The translations under genes and the position numbers were made by a program. From Blautia sp. (GTDB lineage Bacteria > Bacillota > Clostridia > Lachnospirales > Lachnospiraceae), in the NCBI GenBank assembly GCA_026169535.1, contig JAPFCU010000078.1:62001-126000 (forward strand): 64,000 bases of DNA, written 5' to 3'. This document shows, in pieces, positions 18,734 through 28,190 of this stretch. Within the stretch, counting starts at the first letter, position 1, and each line of letters starts with the position of its first letter. The notes under the pieces are model-generated. The model was not told the origin of the DNA. It saw nothing but the letters and a program-made list of their open reading frames with translations, and did not search any database.

Positions 18734-19303
18734 ATGGCACAGTCAGTTTTTAACCGTTATGAAAAAAAATATTCACTGGATTCAAAAGTCTTTCTGGAAA
18801 TCAAGAAAAAATACCGGAAGGTAGTTAATAAACGGAGAATTCAGCTTACATTAAAGGAGGCTTATGATTACATAGAACACGGAATCCGACCAGAACAGGA
18901 CAGTCAGATACTTCACGAGATGGAGTTCTTTTTACAGAGGTATCCTCTGGTAAAAGGTTTATATCTGGCGTATGACAGGATTGCACTTTTTGGAAGATAG
19001 GATGTTTCTTTCAGAGTGACATTCGATCAGAATATCCGGAGCCGACATGTAGCAATGGGACTGGAAAACGGAGATGCCGGAGAAAAACTTCTGCCGGAAG
19101 GCTATTATTTAATGGAAAGTAAGATTATGGGTGCGGCTCCTCTATGGTTTACAGAGATTCTATCGGAGCTGTCTGTTTACCCGGTTTCTTTTTCAAAATA
19201 TGGAAACATTTACAAAAAAGAACATAATTCCTTTGATGTGGAGCAGCTGATGATTCACAGAATGGAAAACTGGAATGAGATAAGGAGGATAAAGGTATGT
19301 TAA
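18734..19303 (+). pseudogene. VTC-type polyphosphate polymerase domain protein, disrupted
   Basis: The N-terminus RYEKKYSLD is the opening of VTC-domain proteins (CYTH-like tunnel fold). It jumps directly to VFLEIKKKYRKVVNKRRIQLTLKEAYDYI, which in intact members lies some 65-70 residues later, so an internal in-frame deletion is likely. After YLVAYDR-type residues (GLYLAYDRIALFGR) comes TAG at 18998-19000. The same frame then resumes as DVSFRVTFDQNIRSR, the expected next VTC motif, and runs to 19303. The missing part would carry ATP/phosphate-tunnel residues, so the product cannot be active. Intact relatives sit beside DUF4956 genes, as here. Confidence 0.8.
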
Positions 19304-19365
19304 ACAGTATTTTTCATGCAGGAACATTTTCAATAGAAGCACTATTCGTCTGTTTCTGTAGATGA
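19297..19365 (+). pseudogene. DUF4956 protein remnant (N-terminus only)
   Basis: ATG at 19297 overlaps the end of the VTC remnant. It reads MLNSIFHAGTFSIEALFVCF, matching the start of DUF4956 membrane proteins that accompany VTC genes, then hits TGA at 19363. Everything after helix 1 is gone; at about 19345 the DNA switches to the next (sigma) frame, marking a deletion junction. Confidence 0.6.
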
Positions 19366-19600
19366 GTTAAGGGAAATCCCAGACTGCAGTGACATCCGGG
19401 ACCGTGAGGATCGCATCGTACTGGAAACGGCATTTCAGGATTTGACAAAGGAGGAATGTCAGATCATAGTTTTGCATGCAGTATCAGGAATGAAGCACAG
19501 AGAGATCAGTGAACTTATACACCTGCCATTGTCAACGGTTTTGTCACGGTATAACAGAAGCATAAAGAAGCTGAGGGGACAGCTGGAGGGATTATTATGA
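19346..19600 (+). pseudogene. RNA polymerase sigma factor, C-terminal remnant (region 4)
   Basis: This frame has no start codon of its own. It encodes VDELREIPDCSDIRDREDRIVLETAFQDLTKEE..., then IVLHAVSGMKHREISELIHLPLSTVLSRYNRSIKKLRGQLEGLL, a clear sigma region 4 helix-turn-helix. Region 2 is missing, lost in the same deletion that truncated DUF4956. TGA at 19598-19600 overlaps the ATG of the RsgI-like gene (ATGA), the normal sigma/anti-sigma coupling. Confidence 0.75.
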
Positions 19601-20247
19601 AAAATATCACAGAGTCTTATGTGAAAGATCATCTGAAAAGTGCTGTAGAGTAGCTTTTGCCGGATAAGGCAGAGAAAATATGGGCGCAGCCGGTAGAAAA
19701 AGCCTCCGGTGACGAATGGTTTCTGGACGGTCTGGACAGACGTCTTCACACTGCTGCAAAAGTTGTAAAGCTTGTGTCTGCTGAGGCAGCCTGTTTTGCG
19801 GTTGCTGTATTTTCCTATTATATCATCGTACTGCAGTCTCAGGCAACCGTGTATATGGATGTAAATTCCAGTATACAGTTTGAACTGAACAGCAGAGATG
19901 AGGTTTCTGTTTTCGACCAGGATGTGTATGTAGATGACGAATTAAAAGCCATGGCAGAACAATATAAGATCACACCAGGTAAGGCAGAGCTGATACGGAA
20001 GCTGACTTCGGAGAATCCAAAGCTAAATTATGCAGAGCTGGCAGTCCTGCCCATCAAAGATCTGGTAGAAAGACTGAACCAGGAAGGGATAGACCTGAGA
20101 GAATATGCCAATTATACCGGAAGTGGTTATAATCTGGAAACAGAAGAAAAGGATGATTCAGAAGAGCCGGAAAAGGAAAGTAATGATAAAGATCAGGAGG
20201 ATGACAGAGATACAGATTCTCAGGAGACAGAGGAAGAAGATGACTGA
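19597..20247 (+). pseudogene. RsgI-like anti-sigma factor with in-frame TAG
   Basis: Begins MKNITESYVKDHLKSAVE, then TAG at 19651-19653, and continues in the same frame without further stops to 20247. The rest holds a membrane segment (LVSAEAACFAVAVFSYYIIVL), the RsgI signature ATVYMDVNSSIQFELNSRDEV, a shortened middle part, KAELIRKLTSENPKLNYAELAVLPIKDLVE, and an acidic, Asp/Glu-rich tail. The partner sigma gene upstream has lost region 2, so both are presumably inactive. A TTG at 19657 could restart translation, but nothing marks it as a real start. Confidence 0.75.
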
Positions 20248-20261
20248 GAATCATCTTTTTT
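20237..20261 (+). terminator. Terminator at the end of the RsgI-like remnant
   Basis: AAGATGA (20237-20243) / TCATCTT (20251-20257) followed by TTTT; the stop codon lies in the stem. Confidence 0.6.
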
Positions 20262-20288
20262 GCAGGTGCTTTTTATAAAAAATACCAG

Positions 20289-20317
20289 TTTACAATCCAG
20301 AAGATCTAAAATATAAT
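20289..20317 (+). promoter_or_regulatory. Promoter of the HAD hydrolase gene
   Basis: TTTACA (20289-20294), 17 bases, TATAAT (20312-20317). Confidence 0.6.
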
Positions 20318-20368
20318 GGGAGAATGAGAACGATTCCACATTGGACGGATTTTTGGAGGGTACAGACT

Positions 20369-21196
20369 ATGAGCAAAAAAATTATTTTTCTTGATATAGA
20401 CGGAACACTGACAGAGCCGGGGAGCAACGAGCCCCCGGCTTCTGCTCTGGAAGCGATAAAAAATGCACGGAAAGCAGGAAATCTTGTGTTTTTGTGCAGC
20501 GGAAGAAATTATGGGATGCTTTCCCCTCTTCTTCAGTATGGTTTTGACGGCGCGGTGGCCAGTGCGGGCGGATATATCGTATGTGGAGATCAGGTGATTT
20601 ATGATTGTCCTATGACAGAAGAGCAGAAAATCAAAGTCATGAAAACATTGAAAGAAAATGGAGTGTTCCGTACAGCAGAGTGTGTAGACGGAGCTTATGC
20701 CGATGAATGTCTTGAGGATTTTCTGAAAGAAAGTTTTGGGAAAAACGGAAGTAGTGAGCTGCTTCGCTGGAGAGAAATGATAAAAAAATCCTTTCATATC
20801 CGGCCGATGAAAGAATATGCAGGACAGCCGGTATATAAATTTGTGGTAATGAGCCCTTCTATGGACAATTTGAATCAGTCCAAAACAATTTTGGAAAAGG
20901 AATTTCAGTTCTGCATCCAGGATGACTCCAGGGGATTTGTAAATTGTGAGATCATCAATCGGAAATTTAATAAGGGTATGGGAGTGAAGCGTGTCTGCGA
21001 ATATTATCAAATCCCAATCAGTGATTCTGTAGGATTTGGAGACAGTATGAATGATAAGGAGATGCTGGAGACAGTAGGACTTAGTATCTGCATGGAAAAC
21101 GGCAACGAAGCTGTGAAAAAGATTGCAGATGAAATCTGTCCGCCGGTAACAGAGGACGGTCTCTGGAAATCTTTTCAGAAGCATCATCTAATGTAA
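20369..21196 (+). CDS. Cof-type HAD-superfamily hydrolase
   Basis: 275 residues. HAD motif I FLDIDGTLTEPG near the N-terminus, motif II in LVFLCSGRN, motif III Lys near NRKFNKGMGVKRV, motif IV GFGDSMNDKEML; a C2-type cap lies between. These proteins dephosphorylate sugar phosphates or cofactors such as FMN or PLP; the substrate is not predictable from sequence. ATG at 20369 follows GGAGGG by 8 bases. Single gene with its own promoter. Confidence 0.92.
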   Translation: MSKKIIFLDIDGTLTEPGSNEPPASALEAIKNARKAGNLVFLCSGRNYGMLSPLLQYGFDGAVASAGGYIVCGDQVIYDCPMTEEQKIKVMKTLKENGVFRTAECVDGAYADECLEDFLKESFGKNGSSELLRWREMIKKSFHIRPMKEYAGQPVYKFVVMSPSMDNLNQSKTILEKEFQFCIQDDSRGFVNCEIINRKFNKGMGVKRVCEYYQIPISDSVGFGDSMNDKEMLETVGLSICMENGNEAVKKIADEICPPVTEDGLWKSFQKHHLM

Positions 21197-21336
21197 AACT
21201 CAATTTGCTTTTTGTGATATTTTTCTGTATTTTTGTAAAATATAATAATTATTAACATGAAAATATGATATAATAAACTTACTTGACAGACTAAATAAGA
21301 GAAGCAAAAAGGCAGAAAACAGAAAGGGGTGAAGTT

Positions 21337-22809
21337 ATGCTGAAAGAATGGATACCGGCAGAGATACCGGAAAAAGAAGAAATGGAAATACAGCTTGACC
21401 GTGATCGTGATAAACTTTATGAGCTCCAGATGAAGATCAAGGAATATAAGGTTCCGGTACTGGTTCTGTTTGAGGGATGGGCGGCAGCTGGAAAAGGCAG
21501 CACAATCGGAAAGGTGATCAAAAATATTGATCCCAGGTTTTTTAAGGTGGCAGCCATGTCTGCACCGTCGGAAGAGGAATTGAGAAAGCCGTTTCTTTAC
21601 CGTTATATGAAACAGATTCCTGAAGAAGGGAAATTTACCTTTCTGGATTCCGGATGGATGGAGCAGACCACAGGCGAAGTACTGAAAAAAGAGCTTTCGG
21701 ATTCGGAGTATGAAAAACGGATCGAAAGTATCCGCCGGTTTGAGCGGCAGCTGACAGATAATGGATATCTGGTTCTGAAATTTTTTATGCATATTGAAAA
21801 AGAAGAGCAGGATTCCCGTCTGAAAAATCTGCTGGAGGAGGAAGATACCAGCTGGAGAGTGACGAAATTTGACCGGTGGCAGAATGACCATTATGGCAAA
21901 TGCAAAAAAGTATTTGACAGATATATGAAGGATACCAACCTTCCTTCAGCGCCATGGTATATTATAGATGCTAAAAACCGGAAATGGGCGGAACTCCAGG
22001 TGATGGACATCCTGATCAGCAGCATTGAGGTTGCCATGCAGAACCGGAATCACTCTTCACCCATTCTTCAGAATGTATTTCCTCTGGTAAAAATGCCTAA
22101 ACTGGCAGAGGTGGAGCTTCAGGATAAAGAAATCAGTGAAGAGGAGTACAGAAGTGAGCTAAAAAGCCTTCAGAGACGCCTGGGAGAGTTGCATAACCGT
22201 CTTTACCGGAAAAGAGTTCCTGTGATTATCACCTATGAAGGCTGGGATGCGGCAGGGAAGGGAGGAAATATAAAACGGATCACAGGCGCACTGGATCCAA
22301 GAGGCTATGAGGTTCATCCCATCGCCAGTCCGGAACCGCATGAAAAGTCCCGCCATTACCTATGGAGATTCTGGACAAGGCTTCCAAAAGACGGGCATAT
22401 TGCTATCTTTGACCGTACCTGGTATGGCCGCGTTATGGTAGAGCGTCTGGAAGGCTTTTGCACAGAAAATGACTGGAAGCGTGCCTATAACGAGATCAAT
22501 GAGTTTGAAAAGGAACTTTCAGACTGGGGTGCTGTGATCATTAAGTTCTGGGTACAGATCGATAAGGATACTCAGCTTGCCAGATTTGCAGACAGGCAGA
22601 ATAATCCGGAGAAACAGTGGAAGATCACCGATGAGGACTGGCGTAACCGGGAAAAATGGGATCTTTATGAAGATGCTGTAGATGAAATGCTCAAAAAGAC
22701 AAGTACCGCTTTTGCTCCATGGCATATTCTGGAATCTGTAGATAAAAAATACGCTCGGATCAAAGCGCTGAAGATCGTAATTAAAGAATTGGAAAAGGCC
22801 CTGGATTGA
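21337..22809 (+). CDS. pap: Polyphosphate:AMP phosphotransferase (two fused PPK2 domains)
   Basis: 490 residues made of two PPK2 domains. The first (about 1-240) has the P-loop FEGWAAAGKGSTIGKVI; the second (about 255-490) has YEGWDAAGKGGNIKRI, DPRGYEVHPIASP and the lid/Walker B region FDRTWYGRVMVERLEGF. The second domain keeps the canonical set of residues, and in known class II enzymes it is the catalytic one. The enzyme transfers phosphate from polyphosphate to AMP, giving ADP. AAGGGGTG precedes the ATG. It lies 1.1 kb after the remains of a VTC-type polyphosphate polymerase locus, so polyphosphate supply must come from elsewhere. Confidence 0.93.
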   Translation: MLKEWIPAEIPEKEEMEIQLDRDRDKLYELQMKIKEYKVPVLVLFEGWAAAGKGSTIGKVIKNIDPRFFKVAAMSAPSEEELRKPFLYRYMKQIPEEGKFTFLDSGWMEQTTGEVLKKELSDSEYEKRIESIRRFERQLTDNGYLVLKFFMHIEKEEQDSRLKNLLEEEDTSWRVTKFDRWQNDHYGKCKKVFDRYMKDTNLPSAPWYIIDAKNRKWAELQVMDILISSIEVAMQNRNHSSPILQNVFPLVKMPKLAEVELQDKEISEEEYRSELKSLQRRLGELHNRLYRKRVPVIITYEGWDAAGKGGNIKRITGALDPRGYEVHPIASPEPHEKSRHYLWRFWTRLPKDGHIAIFDRTWYGRVMVERLEGFCTENDWKRAYNEINEFEKELSDWGAVIIKFWVQIDKDTQLARFADRQNNPEKQWKITDEDWRNREKWDLYEDAVDEMLKKTSTAFAPWHILESVDKKYARIKALKIVIKELEKALD

Positions 22810-22821
22810 GGGCCTTTTCGT
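22796..22821. terminator. Terminator between pap and nrdR
   Basis: AAGGCCCT, loop GGATTG, AGGGCCTTTT; the stop codon of pap lies in the loop. It can serve both convergent genes. Confidence 0.7.
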
Positions 22822-23273
22822 TATGGTTCCATAAATTTTTTTAATTCTTCCATAAAGGTGCTGACATCTTTAAATTCTCTGTAAACAGAAGCAAAGCGCA
22901 CGTATGCAACAGCATCCAGAGCCTGAAGATGCTCCATGACGATTTCACCTATCTGACTGCTGGAAATCTCACGGTCTGCCCGGTCAAAAATTTCGCCTTC
23001 AATAGAATCCATGATCTCTTCAATCTTTTCTACGGGAATCGGGCGTTTATAACAGGCGCGGAGAATACCATCCTGAATCTTGCTTCGGCTGTATGGCTCA
23101 CGGTTCTGGTCTTTTTTTATAACACTTAAAGGAATGGTCTCTACTTTTTCATAGGTGGTGAATCGTTTTCCACAGGATTCACACATCCGTCTTCTTCTGA
23201 TAGAATTGGTATCTTCAACAGGTCGTGAATCTACGACTCTGGTATTATCCTCTCCGCAAAACGGGCATTTCAT
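22821..23273 (-). CDS. nrdR: Transcriptional repressor NrdR
   Basis: 150 residues, usual length. N-terminal zinc ribbon CPFCGEDNTRVVDSR...RRRRMCESCGKRFTTYE, then an ATP-cone domain (VIKKDQNREPYSRSKIQDGILRACYKRPI). NrdR senses ATP/dATP and represses ribonucleotide reductase genes, which are not in the window. Its own promoter is strong (TTGACA/TATAAT). Confidence 0.98.
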   Translation of the reverse strand: MKCPFCGEDNTRVVDSRPVEDTNSIRRRRMCESCGKRFTTYEKVETIPLSVIKKDQNREPYSRSKIQDGILRACYKRPIPVEKIEEIMDSIEGEIFDRADREISSSQIGEIVMEHLQALDAVAYVRFASVYREFKDVSTFMEELKKFMEP

Positions 23274-23307
23274 GGTGATTTCCCCTTTCTCCCATATTTA
23301 TGTGCAC

Positions 23308-23337
23308 ATTATACTATAATTATACTTTTTATGTCAA
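23308..23337 (-). promoter_or_regulatory. Promoter of nrdR
   Basis: On the minus strand: TTGACA (23337-23332), 18 bases, TATAAT (23313-23308). Confidence 0.7.
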
Positions 23338-23398
23338 CAAATGAGAATGCATATTCAATGATTTTTTTACATACAATTGAGAAAAAACAGGTGCTGTC

Positions 23399-23662
23399 AT
23401 GCGTTTATGTGAACTGAAACAAAAAGAAATCATTAATACCTGTACCTGTCGGTGTCTGGGATCTCCAATGGATATAGAGTTTGACTGTGCAACAGGAAGG
23501 ATCACAGCTCTGATTGTTCCGGGTCCGGGCAGATTATACAGCTTTTTTGGCAGGGAAAGTGAATATGTGATTCCCTGGAACTGTATCTGTCAGATAGGAG
23601 ATGACATTATCCTGGTAGAGATCAAGGAAGAAAAATGTCTGCATAAAGACCGCCAGGGTTAA
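23399..23662 (+). CDS. YlmC/YmxH-family sporulation protein
   Basis: 87 residues with a PRC-barrel fold: MRLCELKQKEIINTCTCRCLGSPMDIEFDCATGRITALIVPG, then RESEYVIPWNCICQIGDDIILVE. Length and sequence match the YlmC/YmxH group, found in endospore formers; exact function unknown. AGGTG precedes the ATG. It stands just before sigG, in keeping with a sporulation setting. Confidence 0.9.
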   Translation: MRLCELKQKEIINTCTCRCLGSPMDIEFDCATGRITALIVPGPGRLYSFFGRESEYVIPWNCICQIGDDIILVEIKEEKCLHKDRQG

Positions 23663-23710
23663 ATTGTCAAGGGCTGATATTTTATATATTTTTCTGAAAA
23701 AAGTATATTT

Positions 23711-23757
23711 CTTCTTCTCTTTGAGAAAGCTTTTTAATAAGCAAAAGAGAGAAGGAG
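23711..23757 (+). promoter_or_regulatory. Leader hairpin covering the sigG ribosome-binding site
   Basis: CTTCTTCTCTTT (23711-23722) pairs over 12 contiguous positions, two of them G-U, with AGAGAGAAGGAG (23746-23757). The latter contains most of the Shine-Dalgarno AAGGAGG of sigG. A small inner stem GCTT/AAGC (23729-23732/23739-23742) can stack inside. The fold would limit translation initiation. Confidence 0.65.
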
Positions 23758-23766
23758 GATATTTCG

Positions 23767-24546
23767 ATGGCGCTTAATAAGGTTGAGATCTGCGGGGTCA
23801 ATACTTCAGAACTTCCGGTTTTGAAACCAGAAGAAAAGGAGGAATTATTCCGGAAGATCAAGGAAGGGGACAAAGAGGCGAGAGAACGTTACATCAAAGG
23901 AAACTTAAGGCTTGTATTAAGTGTTATCAGGCGTTTTCAGAACAGTAATGAAAATGCTGACGATCTGTTTCAGATCGGCTGTATCGGGTTGATGAAGGCG
24001 ATCGATAATTTTGATACTACACTTCAGGTGAAATTTTCTACCTATGCAGTGCCAATGATCATTGGAGAGATCCGAAGATATCTTCGGGATAACAACAGTA
24101 TTCGGGTCAGCCGGTCTTTGCGGGACATTGCATATAAAGCAATCTATACAAGAGAAAGCTATACAAAGGAACATCAAAGGGAACCTACAATTGCTGAGAT
24201 TGCAGAGGAAACAGGAATTGACAAGGAGATGATCGTTTATGCTATGGATGCGATCCAGAATCCGGTCAGTCTTTTTGAACCAGTGTATACAGAGGGTGGA
24301 GATACCCTTTATGTAATGGACCAGATCAGTGACAAAAAGAACCGGGAGGAAAAATGGATTGAAAATCTTTCTCTGAGGGAAGCCATGCAGAGACTTTCTG
24401 ACAGAGAGCGTAATATTATAGAAATGCGTTTTTATGAGGGAAAGACACAGATGGAAGTGGCGGAGGAGGTAGGAATCTCCCAGGCACAGGTCAGCCGTTT
24501 GGAAAAAACAGCTCTGAAAAGTATGAAAAACTTTCTGGGTTCGTAA
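23767..24546 (+). CDS. sigG: Late forespore sigma factor SigG
   Basis: 259 residues. It opens with the SigG-specific N-terminus (NKVEICGVNTSELPVL), then region 2 (GNLRLVLSVIRRF, DDLFQIGCIGLMKAIDNFD, FSTYAVPMIIGEIRRYLRD), region 3 and region 4 HTH (TQMEVAEEVGISQAQVSRLEKTAL). It directs late gene expression in the forespore. AGAAGGAGG lies 8 bases upstream of the ATG inside a stable hairpin. The usual spoIIGA-sigE neighbours are not present; ymxH stands directly upstream. Confidence 0.97.
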   Translation: MALNKVEICGVNTSELPVLKPEEKEELFRKIKEGDKEARERYIKGNLRLVLSVIRRFQNSNENADDLFQIGCIGLMKAIDNFDTTLQVKFSTYAVPMIIGEIRRYLRDNNSIRVSRSLRDIAYKAIYTRESYTKEHQREPTIAEIAEETGIDKEMIVYAMDAIQNPVSLFEPVYTEGGDTLYVMDQISDKKNREEKWIENLSLREAMQRLSDRERNIIEMRFYEGKTQMEVAEEVGISQAQVSRLEKTALKSMKNFLGS

Positions 24547-24555
24547 TATAGAACA

Positions 24556-24600
24556 GAAGACGCTGTGAAAGTGGTATGCTTTCGCAGCGTCTTCCTGTTT
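24556..24600. terminator. Bidirectional terminator between sigG and gdhA
   Basis: GAAGACGCTGTGAAAG (24556-24571) / CTTTCGCAGCGTCTTC (24579-24594), one wobble, with A/T-rich flanks. Confidence 0.75.
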
Positions 24601-24624
24601 ATCTGTTTATTCTTATCAGGAGAA

Positions 24625-26053
<1,429 letters not shown>

Positions 26054-26300
26054 GACAGCCATTAAAAAAAATACTGCCGAAAAAATAAAAATTTAAAGGA
26101 GAAAACAGAAGTTTCTTGTGTAATTTTTTGGTAAATCCACCGGGATTGAAGAGAAACCGTTTAATTATGTAGACCAGAATAAAAAAAAATGCTATACTGT
26201 ATCTAATGTTGGAACAGAAACTATGTGAAGACAGCTAAGAGAAAGGGATGAGGAGGGACCTTGATCGGATAAAAGTGTAAGTTGAAAGGAGATATTATGT

Positions 26301-27662
26301 ATGACAGGATTTAACATGAAAGTAACACCGGAAATTGAAAAACTGACGGAATTGTGTAAGGATCATACCAGTATAGATCTGTCGCTTTATGGGAAGTATG
26401 ACGTAAAGCGCGGTCTTCGTGATATCAATGGTAAAGGTGTGTTGGCAGGTCTGACTCAGGTGTCAAATGTTCAGGCAGTGAAGGTAGTGGATGGAAAAGA
26501 AGTTCCCTGTGCGGGAAGTCTGTACTACAGAGGATACAATATTAAGGATCTGACAGCTGGCTTTGTACGAGACGATCGTTTCGGTTTTGAAGAAACTACA
26601 TATCTTCTTCTGTTTGGTAAACTGCCAGATAAAAATCAGCTGGAAGATTTTAAACAGCTTCTTGCCAATCAGCGTACTCTTCCACGAAACTTTGTGCGTG
26701 ACGTTGTGATGAAGGCACCGGGAAGAGATATTATGAACGCACTTTCCAGAAGTGTTCTGACCCTTTATTCTTACGACAATAATCCGGATGATATTTCCCT
26801 TCCGAATGTTCTGCGTCAATGTTTAAATCTTATCAGTGTATTTCCGCTTTTATCTGTATACGGATATCAGGCATATAACCATTACATCAGAGGAAAAAGT
26901 CTTTATATCCATAATCCGAAAAAAGAACTTTCTACAGCAGAAAATATTCTGCGGATCCTGAGACCGGATAAAAAATATACAGATCTGGAGGCAAAAATCC
27001 TGGATCTTGCTTTGATCCTTCATATGGAGCATGGCGGTGGAAACAACTCTACTTTCACCACTCATGTGGTGTCTTCTTCCGGAACAGATACATATTCAGC
27101 CATTGCTGCAGCTCTTGGTTCCTTGAAAGGACCGAAGCATGGCGGTGCAAATATTAAAGTTATCCGGATGTTTGACGATATGAAAAAGGAAGTCCATGAC
27201 TGGGAAGACGAAGATGAGGTACGCAATTATCTGAAACGTCTTCTCCACAAAGAAGCCTTCGACAGAAGAGGTCTGATCTATGGTATGGGACATGCGATTT
27301 ATTCAGTATCAGATCCGAGAGCAGAGGTTCTTAAAGGCTTTGTTGAAAGTCTTGCAAAGGAAAAGGGCCGCATGAAAGATTACAATCTGTATTCTATGGT
27401 AGAAAAAATGGCTCCGGAAGTTATTGCAGAGGAGAGAAAAATCTACAAGGGTGTCAGCGCTAATGTAGACTTTTACAGTGGATTTGTGTACAGTATGCTG
27501 GATCTTCCGCTGGAACTTTATACTCCGATGTTTGCAGTTGCACGTATTGTAGGATGGAGTGCTCATCGTATGGAAGAGCTGATCAATACAGACAAGATCA
27601 TTCGTCCGGCCTACAAGAATGTGCTGGCACCGGCAGAGTATATTTCCCTTGATCAGCGCTGA
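26301..27662 (+). CDS. gltA: Citrate synthase (clostridial long form)
   Basis: 453 residues. Catalytic residues are visible: His in MEHGGGNNSTF and in YGMGHAIYSVSDPR, Asp in SANVDFYSGFVY; GPKHGGANIKV is the oxaloacetate/CoA region. It condenses acetyl-CoA with oxaloacetate, feeding the oxidative branch toward 2-oxoglutarate and glutamate; the divergent gdhA gene fits this. AAAGGAG is 9 bases before the ATG used. Another ATG four bases upstream, in a different frame, stops after five codons. Confidence 0.96.
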   Translation: MTGFNMKVTPEIEKLTELCKDHTSIDLSLYGKYDVKRGLRDINGKGVLAGLTQVSNVQAVKVVDGKEVPCAGSLYYRGYNIKDLTAGFVRDDRFGFEETTYLLLFGKLPDKNQLEDFKQLLANQRTLPRNFVRDVVMKAPGRDIMNALSRSVLTLYSYDNNPDDISLPNVLRQCLNLISVFPLLSVYGYQAYNHYIRGKSLYIHNPKKELSTAENILRILRPDKKYTDLEAKILDLALILHMEHGGGNNSTFTTHVVSSSGTDTYSAIAAALGSLKGPKHGGANIKVIRMFDDMKKEVHDWEDEDEVRNYLKRLLHKEAFDRRGLIYGMGHAIYSVSDPRAEVLKGFVESLAKEKGRMKDYNLYSMVEKMAPEVIAEERKIYKGVSANVDFYSGFVYSMLDLPLELYTPMFAVARIVGWSAHRMEELINTDKIIRPAYKNVLAPAEYISLDQR

Positions 27663-27686
27663 AAATAATAATTGCAGGAGAGAAAA

Positions 27687-28190
27687 ATGTTTCGATGTTT
27701 TTTCCCGGATGAATATCTGGAATCTGCTTATGCAGTGGACTATGAGAAGCTATACGAGGAAGGATACAGAGGTCTTCTGTTCGATATTGACAATACGCTG
27801 GTGCCCCACGGGGCGCCGGCGGATGAACGGGCAATAGAACTTTTTGAGCGTCTTCGAAAAATCGGATTCAAAAGCTGCTTTTTATCAAATAACCAGATCC
27901 AGAGAGTCGCTTCCTTTAATGAGAAAATTGGAGAGCGCTTTATAGAAAATGCGCATAAACCGGCAGTAGGGAATTATAAAAAAGCCATGGAACTGCTGGG
28001 GACAGACTGTTCCAACACAGTTTTTATCGGTGATCAGCTTTTTACAGATATATATGGTGCCAAAAGAACCGGCATCCGTAATATTCTTGTAAAGCCGATC
28101 CATCCGAAAGAAGAGATTCAGATCGTTTTGAAACGATATCTGGAGAGAATCGTACTTTATTTTTACAGGAAAGAGGAGGGAACTTTATGA
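27687..28190 (+). CDS. YqeG-family HAD IIIA phosphatase
   Basis: 167 residues. HAD motif I LLFDIDNTLVPHGAP, motif II in CFLSNNQ, motif III Lys in NAHKPAVGNYKKAM, motif IV FIGDQLFTDIYGAKRTG. YqeG/GEP4 relatives dephosphorylate phosphatidylglycerol phosphate in eukaryotes; the bacterial role is less sure. ATG 27687 follows GCAGGAGAG. It sits 24 bases after gltA and overlaps aroK by 4 bases, so it is probably part of that operon. Confidence 0.9.
   Translation: MFRCFFPDEYLESAYAVDYEKLYEEGYRGLLFDIDNTLVPHGAPADERAIELFERLRKIGFKSCFLSNNQIQRVASFNEKIGERFIENAHKPAVGNYKKAMELLGTDCSNTVFIGDQLFTDIYGAKRTGIRNILVKPIHPKEEIQIVLKRYLERIVLYFYRKEEGTL

Noticed and set aside
18647-19653. Three in-frame TAG codons as evidence for amber recoding (e.g. 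pyrrolysine)
   Set aside because: All lie in genes that also carry deletions or truncations, many intact genes here end in TAG, and no recoding machinery is seen. Gene decay is simpler.
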